32,411 nucleotides of DNA. It comes from CAYONP01 sp964405335 (GTDB lineage Bacteria; Armatimonadota; UBA10988). Below the pieces are notes generated by a model, which worked only from the letters and a program-made list of their open reading frames with translations, made no database searches and had not been told where the DNA came from. Positions 25,529 to 32,411 of this stretch are shown in pieces (positions within the stretch are counted from its first letter, which is position 1; each line of letters begins with the position of its first letter). The DNA lies in the NCBI GenBank assembly GCA_964405335.1, contig CAYONP010000070.1, positions 1-32,411 of the forward strand, in the 5' to 3' direction. The position numbers and the translations under genes were made by a program.

Positions 25529-26581
25529 GTGGCCGCACCGCTCGGACTGGCCGTGCTGGGCTACGCCCATGGGCACGTGACCGCCTATAGTCATCAGATC
25601 AAGACCTTCGACGACGCCCGCCTGGTCGCCTGCTGGGACCATGACGAACAGCGCGGTCGGCAGTCGGCCGAGGGCTTCGGCATCGACTTCTCGCCGCATC
25701 TCGAAGACATCGTCGGCCGCGGCGATGTGCAGGCGGTGATCATTGGCGCTGAGACGAACCGCCACGCCGACTGCTGCGTCGCCGCCGCCGAGGCCGGGCT
25801 GGACATCATCTTGCAGAAGCCGATGGCCCTCTCACTGGAGGACTGCGACCGGATCATCGCCGCGGTCGAGCGGGCGGGTGTGCGCTTCACCATGGCCTAC
25901 CAAATGCGGCTCGATCCGATGAACCAGAAGATCCGCGAGCTGGTCCACGGGGGGGCGGTCGGCCGGGTCGGCTTCGTCCGCCGCCGGCACTGCATCCCGG
26001 TGTTGTTCAACGAGGGGTTTATCAACGGGCCGTCGCGTTGGCACATCGATCCGCTGGCGAACATGGGCATGTTCATGGACGATGCCAGCCACGCAATCGA
26101 CTTCCTGATCTGGATCTGGGGCCAACCCATCTCGGCCATGGCCGAGATCGACAACGTGCTGACCGACGCCGCGCCGGACGACACCGGGGCGGCGATCTTC
26201 CGCTGGCCGTCGGGGATGATGGGCAGCCTGCTGAACGCCTCGGTGACCTGGGCCGGCGAGAACACCTGCGAGGTCTATGGCGACGAGGGGGTGATCATCC
26301 AGAACCATGATGACAGCCCGTCGACCGAGTGCAAGCCGCCGCATCCGGTAGGGCTGAAGCTGTGGACCAAGGCGACGCGGCAGTGGGAGCTGTTCGACTT
26401 CGAGCTGCCGGCGGGCCACGGGGCGCGGATCAGCAACGTCGCGCGAGCCTGCGTCGACTGGCTCAAGGCCGGTGGCGAGCCGCTCTGCACCATGCACGAG
26501 GGGCGGCAGTGCATCGAGGTGATTCTGGCCTGCTACCAGTCGTCGGCGACCGGGCGGCGGGTGACGTTGCCGTTGGGATGA
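25529..26581 (+). CDS. Gfo/Idh/MocA family oxidoreductase (second copy)
   Basis: GTG 25529 is chosen over TTG 25517 because GGAG (25519-25522) lies six bases before it. The 350-aa protein has the Rossmann start LGLAVLGYAHGHVTAYSHQI and ARLVACWDHDEQRGRQ, but the usual Glu-Lys-Pro reads Gln96-Lys97-Pro98 (LQKPM). The active-site stretch is DDASHAIDF, with Asp184, His188 and Asp191. GYAHGH replaces the usual GxGxxG-like turn. It is therefore a divergent branch, not a recent copy of the gene at 22419. It probably handles a sugar or sugar-acid substrate with NAD(P). It converges on the GH39-like gene, with the second repeat element between them. Confidence 0.88.
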   Translation: MAAPLGLAVLGYAHGHVTAYSHQIKTFDDARLVACWDHDEQRGRQSAEGFGIDFSPHLEDIVGRGDVQAVIIGAETNRHADCCVAAAEAGLDIILQKPMALSLEDCDRIIAAVERAGVRFTMAYQMRLDPMNQKIRELVHGGAVGRVGFVRRRHCIPVLFNEGFINGPSRWHIDPLANMGMFMDDASHAIDFLIWIWGQPISAMAEIDNVLTDAAPDDTGAAIFRWPSGMMGSLLNASVTWAGENTCEVYGDEGVIIQNHDDSPSTECKPPHPVGLKLWTKATRQWELFDFELPAGHGARISNVARACVDWLKAGGEPLCTMHEGRQCIEVILACYQSSATGRRVTLPLG

Positions 26582-26582
26582 G

Positions 26583-26715
26583 CCCCGCGTAGGTCGACCG
26601 TCTCGGTCGACATGGCCCCGCGTAGGTCGGCCGTCTCGGTCGACACGGCCCCGCGTGGGTCAGCCGTCTCGGTCGACACGGTCGTGCGCCGAGCGGGACG
26701 GTCGGCCTACGCGGG
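26583..26715. repeat. REP/BIME-like element with 33-base tandem units (element 2)
   Basis: Three 33-base tandem units start at 26583, 26616 and 26649. The first holds GTAGG followed by gtcgaccg-tct-cggtcgac, a perfect 8-bp hairpin; units 2 and 3 have one or two changes in the left arm or foot. A tail of about 17 bases leads to an inverted end (26699-26715) whose reverse complement, cccgcgtaggccgaccg, matches the left unit at 26584-26600 in 16 of 17 positions. The element separates two convergent genes, and its inverted foot supplies the TAG stop (26709-26707) of the glycosidase gene. There are no unique spacers, so it is not a CRISPR array. Confidence 0.8.
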
Positions 26716-28824
26716 CTCGATCTCCAGGCACCCCACCCCCAGGCCCCCAATCTCCACTGCCAGCGGCAGGTCCTGTTCGGTGCCCTGACCGACCAGCCTG
26801 GCGCGGCCGTCGGGGCAGGTCGGGTCGATCTGCTCGTGCCGCCAGGTGAATCGCTCAGGCAGGCCCGACCAGTCGAAATCGAACCGGAACCGGTCGGTGT
26901 AGCCACCGAACGGCCGGTACGAACCGTAGACCACCGTGATCGTGCCGTCGGCGGCGCGGGTGGCCAGCGCGCGCAGGTTGGGCCAGTTGCTCTCGGCGGC
27001 GAGGCGGGTGCCGCCGAGCCTGGCCAGCATCGCCAGCACGGCCAGCGACGGTTTCGGTCGCGGCCGTTCGTCGCTGGTCACCAGCGCCGGTTCGGACCAG
27101 TAGAACAGGTTGGTACCGATGGCCGAGTAGCCGGTCATGCTCACCCGCGGGTCGGCGCGCAGCGACTCCCAGATCAGCGCCAGCGCGTGGGCGCCGCTGT
27201 AGATGGTGGTGAAGTGGTTCGGCTGCGTGCTGTACCACGAGAGCGGCTGCTTGTTCTCCGTGAGCTGCGGCAGGTGCAGGTTGTGCTCGGTGATCTGGAT
27301 CGGCACCGTGGCCGGCACGCCGGCGGCCTGGTAGGCCGCGCGCAGGGCGTGCAGATCGCCCACGATCTGGGTCAGGTTCTGCCGGAAGGTGTGGAACTGG
27401 ATTGACTGGACCGAGGCCTTCAGTTCGTCAGGCTCTGCCGACAGCCGCGCGCAGAAGTCCTGGTGCCCGGCCAGAAAGGCATACTCGGGCGTGCCGAGCC
27501 AGTGCGACGGCTGCCCGGGATGGTCGGCCATCAGTCGCCGCTGCGTGACGCGCCAGAGCTGGTACGCCTGCTCGAGCGTGCCGGTGAAGTAGTGGGACAG
27601 GTCGGGTTCGTTCCAGCCGGCGAAGTGGAGTTGGTGGTCGGCGTAGCGGGCCTTCACGTGGCCGACCACGGCGGCGGCGATGGCGGCGAAGCGCTCGGCA
27701 TCGGTCGGCATCGCGCGATGATCACCTCCGGCGGGCCGGAGTCGCTCGGGGCAGTAGTCGAGGCAGAGGGTGGCGATCAGCCCCGGCCGGCCGGCGAGCA
27801 GCGTGTCGAGCTTGCTGTCGAGGATGGCCCAATCGTACTGGTAGTCGGGGTACTCGCCGGCCACGCCGACCATGTTCATCAGCGCGGCGACGCGGACCGA
27901 GCGGACGCCGGCCTGGTCGAAGATGAGTTCGAACTGCCGGTCGCGGATGAGCGACTCGGGCGGCCCCTCGGGCAGGTTGAGAAAGCCCTCATAGAGCGCC
28001 AGGCAGCCGCCGAGTGCCGGTGACCAGTCGCCCATCTCGGTGGCCGCGTCGATGGTCAGGGCCGGTCCGGGCCGGAAGTCGTGGCCGTCATGGGTCCGCC
28101 ACCAGCGGTAGATGGTGACGTCGGAGAGCACGAACGGATGCGGTGCCGGGCTGGCGGCGATGGTCAGTCCGTCGTCGACGCCCGACTGCGGCCGGCCGTC
28201 CCACGGCGTCGCCGGCGCGGCGGCGACGGCCCGGCCGGCGTGGTCGTCGTCGAGCATCAGCTCCATGCCGGGCGGCTCGGCCCGCCACCAGAGGGTGACC
28301 GTGTGCCAAGTGCCGGGCGGCCAGTCGGGCGACAGCTTGCACACCTCGCCGGTGGCGAAGTTGACCGCCGCAAGCTGCTCGGCCGGGTTGCGGAACAGGC
28401 CGATGGTGCCGACGGTGAGCAGCGTCTGCGGGCCGGGGAACGGCGCGGTGGGGTAGCGCTCGGCCGAGTCGTTGCGGACTTTGGTGACGAGGGTGAACTC
28501 GTCCCGCGGGACCAGCCCGTCCTGCGGGATGACCAGCCCGGCGCCCGGCGCGTCGCCGCGCACGCCGCGGCCGAACCAGCCGTCGACCAGTGCGGCCTTC
28601 GGCACCGCCGGGTCGAGGTAACCGGCGGTCGGCCCGCTGTTGCGCCGCGCGCCCGAGCGCTCGACCTCGCCGACGGTCTCGAACGCTTGACGGTACAGGA
28701 TGTCCGGGCTGGTGGGCGGGTAGGGATGCGGGTTGAACCGGCCCAGGTAGTGTCGCGTCGGCGAGGCGAAGGCGAGCAGCCCGGTGGCGAGCGTCAGGGC
28801 GAGGAACCGTAGGTGTCGTGTCAT
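26707..28824 (-). CDS. Clan GH-A glycosidase, GH39-like, exported
   Basis: From ATG 28824 this is 705 aa, with a signal peptide (MTRHLRFLALTLATGLLAFA). About residues 40-260 form a lectin-like beta sandwich, including TWHTVTLWWRAEPPGMELML. The TIM barrel follows. HFAGWNEPDLSHYF carries the likely acid/base Glu406, and VPIQITEHNLHLP the likely nucleophile Glu513. This pair and the WNEPD context fit GH39 (beta-xylosidase/alpha-L-iduronidase) or a neighbouring clan-A family. A beta domain closes the protein. It should act on a plant or algal oligosaccharide outside the cytoplasm. Its ribosome site is weak, and its stop codon is inside repeat element 2. Confidence 0.8.
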   Translation of the reverse strand: MTRHLRFLALTLATGLLAFASPTRHYLGRFNPHPYPPTSPDILYRQAFETVGEVERSGARRNSGPTAGYLDPAVPKAALVDGWFGRGVRGDAPGAGLVIPQDGLVPRDEFTLVTKVRNDSAERYPTAPFPGPQTLLTVGTIGLFRNPAEQLAAVNFATGEVCKLSPDWPPGTWHTVTLWWRAEPPGMELMLDDDHAGRAVAAAPATPWDGRPQSGVDDGLTIAASPAPHPFVLSDVTIYRWWRTHDGHDFRPGPALTIDAATEMGDWSPALGGCLALYEGFLNLPEGPPESLIRDRQFELIFDQAGVRSVRVAALMNMVGVAGEYPDYQYDWAILDSKLDTLLAGRPGLIATLCLDYCPERLRPAGGDHRAMPTDAERFAAIAAAVVGHVKARYADHQLHFAGWNEPDLSHYFTGTLEQAYQLWRVTQRRLMADHPGQPSHWLGTPEYAFLAGHQDFCARLSAEPDELKASVQSIQFHTFRQNLTQIVGDLHALRAAYQAAGVPATVPIQITEHNLHLPQLTENKQPLSWYSTQPNHFTTIYSGAHALALIWESLRADPRVSMTGYSAIGTNLFYWSEPALVTSDERPRPKPSLAVLAMLARLGGTRLAAESNWPNLRALATRAADGTITVVYGSYRPFGGYTDRFRFDFDWSGLPERFTWRHEQIDPTCPDGRARLVGQGTEQDLPLAVEIGGLGVGCLEIEPA

Positions 28825-28955
28825 GGTCCGACCGGCCGGCGTCAGGTTTGAACTCACCCCGGCGCGGTCAAGATCCTCCTGCTCCCCAGCGTTCAACCGT
28901 GTGCACGCCCACGCTCCCCACACGGTCGGCGGCTGGTGCCGCCGGGGAGACTGAC

Positions 28956-31172
28956 ATGCGCCGCTCGCTCCGTTGGTCGCTCGCGCTGGCCTTGCTGGTT
29001 GGTTGTAGCTCAAGCACTGGGCCAAACAGCACGCCGGACGAAACGGGCTCCGCCCTGTTCCGCATCACCTGGCCCGCCGCCGCGCGGCTGGTGCCCGATG
29101 TCGCCGGCAGCCTGACCGTGCGGATCAACGGCAGCAGCGGCCAGGTGGCCGAGCCGCAGACCGTCGCCCGGCCGGCGGCCGGCGGAGCGAGCACGCTCAG
29201 CTTCGGCGAGCTGCCGGCGAGCGTGGCGCTGACCGCCACGGCCAACCTCTATCCCAGCGCCGACGGCAGCGGCACCGCTGTGGCTACCGCCGCGGTGGCG
29301 CTGAACATCGCCGCCGACGGCACCAGCACAGTCGACCTGGACGCCTCGCCCAACGTGCCCCGGAGCACGGTCGAGAGCTTCAGCATTGCGCCGGGCGCAC
29401 CGGTGCTGACGCTCGGAGAGCAGACCACACTGGTGGCCACCGCGCGCAACGGCGACGGCGCGGTGCTGATGCTGCCGGCGGTCGAATGGCGCATCGTCAG
29501 CGGCACGAGCATCCGGCTCGAGAACAGCCGCCAGGCGACCAGCCACGCGGTCGATGCGGTGGCCGTCGCCGAGGGCGCGACGACCGTCGAGGCGCGGGTC
29601 GAGCAGCAGGCCGGAGAGACCGACAGCGCGCTGATTGCCGGCGCGACGGTGACCGTGGGCAGCAACATCCCCGGCCCGAGCGGCAACGGTCTGCTCAGCG
29701 GGCGAGTGTTCGACCAGCACAACCAGCCGCTCGACGGCGTGGCGGTGGCGCAGGTCGGCGGCTCGGCCTCGGCGACGAGCAACGCCGATGGCTACTTCGC
29801 CCTCGGCGAGCTGCCCGCCGGCGATCTGGTGCTGAGCCTGACCCGCGACGGGTTTGTCGATCAAATGCGGCCGGTGACCGTGGTTGCGGGCGTCGGCAAC
29901 CGGCTGGCCGTGCATCTGCGGGCGCTCGGCGCGACGCAGGCGGTGGATCCGACGGTGGCCAACACCGTCAGCGACAACGGCGGCGCTGTGATCCTGCCGG
30001 CCGGCTCGGTGGTCAACAGCCGTGGCCGGCAGGTTGCCGCGGAGATGATCCGCGTCACGGTGACCACGCTGCGGCCGAGTGACGTGCGCTACCTCGACAC
30101 CTTCCCCGGCGCCTTTGCCGGCCTGCGGGCCGCCTCGCGCCAGGCCGGCGAGGTGCCGCTCGAGAGCTTCGGCGTGGTCGATGTGCGCCTCCGCTCGCTG
30201 GCCGGTGCCGAGCTGTCGCTGGCCGCCGGCGCGACCGCCGAGGTGCTCTGGCCGATCGACGCGGCCAACGACCCGGGTGATCAGGTCGTGCCAATCTGGA
30301 CCCTCGACCAGGAGACGGGAGTCTGGCACGAGGAGGGCTTCGCCATCCGCGACGCGGCCAACGGGGTCTACCGCGGCGAGGTGAGCCACTTCTCGCCGTG
30401 GAACCTCGACCGGCCGCTGGACCAACTGGCCACCAAGCAGGTGCAAATCCTGGTCAGCGAGCTGCCGGTCTTCGGCGTGCCGTGCCGCGTGCGGGGTGCC
30501 GGCTGGGCCTTCGACGGGACCACCGACGAGACGGGCACCGCCTCGATCATGGTCCCGGCCGACGAGGCGGCCGATGTGCTCTACCTCGACGCCGACAACC
30601 AGTGGATTGTGGCCGAGACGCAGGAGCTGATGCCGCCAGCGGGGCAGGTGAAGGTCAACCGCTTCGAGTTCGATGAGGGCAGCAACCTGGCGCCGAACCT
30701 GTTCACCGTTCACCTCACCTGGGGCGAACAGCCGGAAGACCTCGATTCGAACCTGACCGTTCCGCCGAACCCACCGCACCGGACCACGCGCTACCAGGTC
30801 TGGTTCGCCCGCGAGGGTTCGCTCACCGGCGACCCGTTCGCCAAGCTCGACACCGACGACACGACCGGCTTCGGACCCGAGATCATCAGCGCCCGGCGCG
30901 GCCTGCCCGGCGTCTACCGCTACACGGTCCACCGCTTCAGCGACGATGGGACGCTCGAGGCCAGCGGCGCGAAGGTGACCCTGCTGCTCGGCGACGGTTC
31001 GGTGCGGACCTTTCAGCCGCCAGCGCAGAACCCCGCCGGCGCGCGCTACTGGGCGGTGTTCGAGGTCGAGGTCGACGCCGGCGGCAACCTGGCCGCGCTG
31101 CGCGAGCTGAACGTCTACGGCGGCGAGGAGCTGTTGCTGGCGGACGGCGGTTCGCGCACCAGCCGCAAGTAG
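28956..31172 (+). CDS. Modular lipoprotein with CarboxypepD-regulatory and CILP/FAM171-like regions
   Basis: ATG 28956 has GGGGAG six bases upstream. The 738-aa protein has a lipobox LLVGC (Cys17). Residues about 30-70 carry the LFRITWPAAARLVPDVAGSL motif, related to that of the lipoprotein at 23630, followed by Ig-like beta sequence. Residues about 244-325 form a carboxypeptidase-regulatory fold (SGRVFDQHNQPLDGVAVAQV, then SNADGYFALGELPAGDL). Residues about 340-500 resemble the CILP/FAM171 region (PIWTLDQETGVWHEEG, SHFSPWNLD). From about 582, LTWGEQPEDLDSNLTVP and YTVHRFSDDGTLEASGAKV resemble the DUF2135/YfaP type. No catalytic site is seen, so a surface adhesin or binding scaffold is likely. 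It is divergent from the GH39-like gene. Confidence 0.82.
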   Translation: MRRSLRWSLALALLVGCSSSTGPNSTPDETGSALFRITWPAAARLVPDVAGSLTVRINGSSGQVAEPQTVARPAAGGASTLSFGELPASVALTATANLYPSADGSGTAVATAAVALNIAADGTSTVDLDASPNVPRSTVESFSIAPGAPVLTLGEQTTLVATARNGDGAVLMLPAVEWRIVSGTSIRLENSRQATSHAVDAVAVAEGATTVEARVEQQAGETDSALIAGATVTVGSNIPGPSGNGLLSGRVFDQHNQPLDGVAVAQVGGSASATSNADGYFALGELPAGDLVLSLTRDGFVDQMRPVTVVAGVGNRLAVHLRALGATQAVDPTVANTVSDNGGAVILPAGSVVNSRGRQVAAEMIRVTVTTLRPSDVRYLDTFPGAFAGLRAASRQAGEVPLESFGVVDVRLRSLAGAELSLAAGATAEVLWPIDAANDPGDQVVPIWTLDQETGVWHEEGFAIRDAANGVYRGEVSHFSPWNLDRPLDQLATKQVQILVSELPVFGVPCRVRGAGWAFDGTTDETGTASIMVPADEAADVLYLDADNQWIVAETQELMPPAGQVKVNRFEFDEGSNLAPNLFTVHLTWGEQPEDLDSNLTVPPNPPHRTTRYQVWFAREGSLTGDPFAKLDTDDTTGFGPEIISARRGLPGVYRYTVHRFSDDGTLEASGAKVTLLLGDGSVRTFQPPAQNPAGARYWAVFEVEVDAGGNLAALRELNVYGGEELLLADGGSRTSRK

Positions 31173-31184
31173 CCGCCCGCGCAG

Positions 31185-31351
31185 GTAGGGCCGCCTCGCC
31201 GAGGCGGCCGGCCCGTTCGGCGAACGGGCCCTANNNNNNNNNNNNNNNNNNNNNNNNNNNNNNNNNNNNNNNNNNNNNNNNNNNNNNNNNNNNNNNNNNN
31301 NNNNNNNNNNNNNNNNNNNNNNNNNNNNNNNNNTCGGCGAACGGGCCCTAC
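31185..31351. repeat. REP/BIME-like element (element 3)
   Basis: GTAGG (31185-31189) is followed by two adjacent near-perfect palindromes, ggccgcctcg-c-cgaggcggcc and ggcccgttcg-g-cgaacgggcc. The element breaks off in ccta at the gap. After the gap, the right half tcggcgaacgggccctac ends with CCTAC at 31347-31351. The architecture is the same as elements 1 and 2 but the hairpin sequences differ. It follows the lipoprotein stop by 12 bases. Confidence 0.78.
31234..31333. other. Assembly gap (100 N) inside repeat element 3
   Basis: Exactly 100 N lie between two copies of the same palindrome arm, so an unknown number of repeat units is missing. The 58 bases after the element (31352-31409) contain the weak ribosome site of the ATPase gene and nothing else I can identify. 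Confidence 0.95.
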
Positions 31352-31409
31352 CTCGTACCGGGCAGGAGCAGCCCGTCAGCGGGCGAACCGGCCTCGGCCG
31401 GGTGCCTTG

Positions 31410-32411
31410 ATGTCCGATTTCCAGGCCGTGCGAGACGGGGTCGACGCCGCGCGCGAGCGCGTTGGCGTGGTGGTCCGCGAGTTGTCGCGCTACTTCGTCG
31501 GCAAGCACGAGATCATCGAGCTGATGGCGCTGTGCACCGTCGCGCAGGAGCCGCTGCTGCTGGTCGGCCCGCCCGGCACCGCCAAGTCCGACCTGGTGGT
31601 CAAGTTCGCCGAGGCGCTCGGGCTGGGCGAGCACGACTACTTCGAGTACATGCTGACCAAGTTCACCGAGCCGAACGAGCTGCTTGGCCCGATCGACATC
31701 AACCAGCTCCGCGCCGGCAGCTACTTTCGTCGCATCGAGGGCAAGCTGCCGACGGCCAAGATCGTCTTCCTCGACGAGATCTTCAAGTCGAACTCGGCCA
31801 TCCTGAACACGCTGCTGACCATCCTCAACGAGCGCAAGTTCTATCAGGACGGCCGCCCGCAGGCGGTGCCGCTGCAAATGCTCTTCGCCGCGACCAATCA
31901 GGTGGCGCAGTACGAGGAGATGGACGCGCTGCGCGACCGGTTCGTATTCAAAGTCGCCTGCGACTCGGTGCGCGATGAGCAGTTCGAGGAGCTGGTGGTC
32001 GCCGGCGTGATGAACGAGATGTACCGCGCCTTTGGGCAGCGGCCCTGGGCCGGCACCGCGGCGCTGAGTGACTTCGAGACGGTTAAGCGCTACCTCGACT
32101 ATCAGCTCAGCGGCCAGGCCGGCGGCGACGGCGGAGTCGAAGCGCTGCAGGCCGACCTGACGCGCTTCTTCCCGCCCGCGGTGTTCGACCTCTTCCGCCG
32201 CATCGTGGCCGGGCTCGAGGCCGAGGAGCTGGCGCAGATCAGCGACCGCAAGGTGATCAAGCTCTACCGCCTGCTGCGCACGCGCGCCTTTCTCTACCAC
32301 GGCGGCGAGGTCAGGCCCGACGACCTGCGCCTGCTGCGCTATGTCGGCGAGAGCGAAGAGACCTTCGGGCTCGTCCGCGAGCGGGTCGACCAGATGCTGC
32401 GCGTCGGCTGA
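31410..32411 (+). CDS. MoxR-family AAA+ ATPase, RavA-like
   Basis: ATG 31410 gives 333 aa; a TTG one codon upstream is less likely. The AAA+ motifs are complete: Walker A GPPGTAKS (53-60), Walker B KIVFLDE (117-123) and sensor 1 LFAATNQ with Asn163. The insert EYMLTKFTEPNELLGPIDIN and the KFYQDGRPQAVPL stretch are typical of the RavA/MoxR branch, and a helical lid (about 190-330) follows. MoxR ATPases act as chaperones that load metals or remodel partners, usually with a VWA-domain protein encoded next door, which may lie beyond the window. No signal peptide is seen. The stop codon is the last triplet of the window. Confidence 0.92.
   Translation: MSDFQAVRDGVDAARERVGVVVRELSRYFVGKHEIIELMALCTVAQEPLLLVGPPGTAKSDLVVKFAEALGLGEHDYFEYMLTKFTEPNELLGPIDINQLRAGSYFRRIEGKLPTAKIVFLDEIFKSNSAILNTLLTILNERKFYQDGRPQAVPLQMLFAATNQVAQYEEMDALRDRFVFKVACDSVRDEQFEELVVAGVMNEMYRAFGQRPWAGTAALSDFETVKRYLDYQLSGQAGGDGGVEALQADLTRFFPPAVFDLFRRIVAGLEAEELAQISDRKVIKLYRLLRTRAFLYHGGEVRPDDLRLLRYVGESEETFGLVRERVDQMLRVG

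Noticed and set aside
23564..25765. 733-aa minus-strand open frame opposite the lipoprotein
   Set aside because: Antisense of a gene with a strong ribosome site and lipobox; the antisense product has no recognisable feature.
26583..26681. CRISPR-like direct repeats
   Set aside because: The 33-base units are directly adjacent with no unique spacers, and no cas gene is present.
29010..32300. 1,096-aa minus-strand open frame
   Set aside because: It runs through the N gap and opposes the lipoprotein and ATPase genes; it stays open only because of codon bias.

Overview
The window is a GC-rich chromosomal segment of a motile, apparently Gram-negative bacterium. It carries the end of an rRNA operon, a flagellar basal-body/export operon, several lipoproteins with clear lipoboxes, a secretin/TonB-type STN domain, and many exported or sugar-handling enzymes. 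The mix of GH127, GH2 and GH39-like enzymes, Gfo/Idh/MocA oxidoreductases, a caspase-like PEGA protein and CILP-like lipoproteins suggests an environmental polysaccharide degrader such as Planctomycetota, Hydrogenedentota or a relative. No marker here fixes the phylum. Two runs of exactly 100 N (7063-7162 and 31234-31333) show a scaffolded draft assembly, and both lie inside repeat elements.

Layout. 1-434: 3' end of 23S rRNA, 5S rRNA and a palindromic terminator. 541-4569 (minus): a 180-aa conserved protein of unknown function overlaps an archaeosine-synthase-like (ArcS core, DUF5591) protein, followed by a caspase-PEGA-STN-PEGA lipoprotein. 4681-6897 (plus): GH127 glycosidase. 6906-7292: REP/BIME-like repeat array. 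7290-8339 (minus): zinc alcohol dehydrogenase. 8440-8835 (minus): stand-alone receiver protein. 8913-15098 (plus): a sigma-54-type promoter and flgB-flgC-fliE-fliF-fliG-fliH-fliI. 15168-17020 (plus): two flavoenzymes. 17027-17956 (minus): a sigma-70-family factor. 18116-21487 (minus): a large GH2 enzyme. 21608-23441 (plus): sugar isomerase plus Gfo/Idh oxidoreductase. 23630-25450 (plus): lipoprotein. 25529-26581 (plus): second Gfo/Idh oxidoreductase. 26583-26715: second repeat element. 26707-28824 (minus): GH39-like glycosidase. 28956-31172 (plus): large modular lipoprotein. 31185-31351: third repeat element. 31410-32411 (plus): MoxR/RavA-type AAA+ ATPase, whose stop codon ends the window.

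How the parts may work together. The flagellar genes form one tightly packed operon that would build the proximal rod, MS ring, rotor and export ATPase. The sigma-54-like element fits flagellar control in many phyla, and the divergent receiver could be a CheY-type partner. The glycosidases, dehydrogenases and isomerase form a loose catabolic neighbourhood: exported enzymes release sugars that cytoplasmic enzymes then oxidise or isomerise. No transporter or regulator for it is visible here.

The least explained features are the ArcS-like protein with its overlapping partner, the caspase/PEGA/STN lipoprotein, and three intergenic elements. Those elements share one architecture (a GTAGG foot, perfect hairpins, an inverted CCTAC foot) but have unrelated hairpin sequences.
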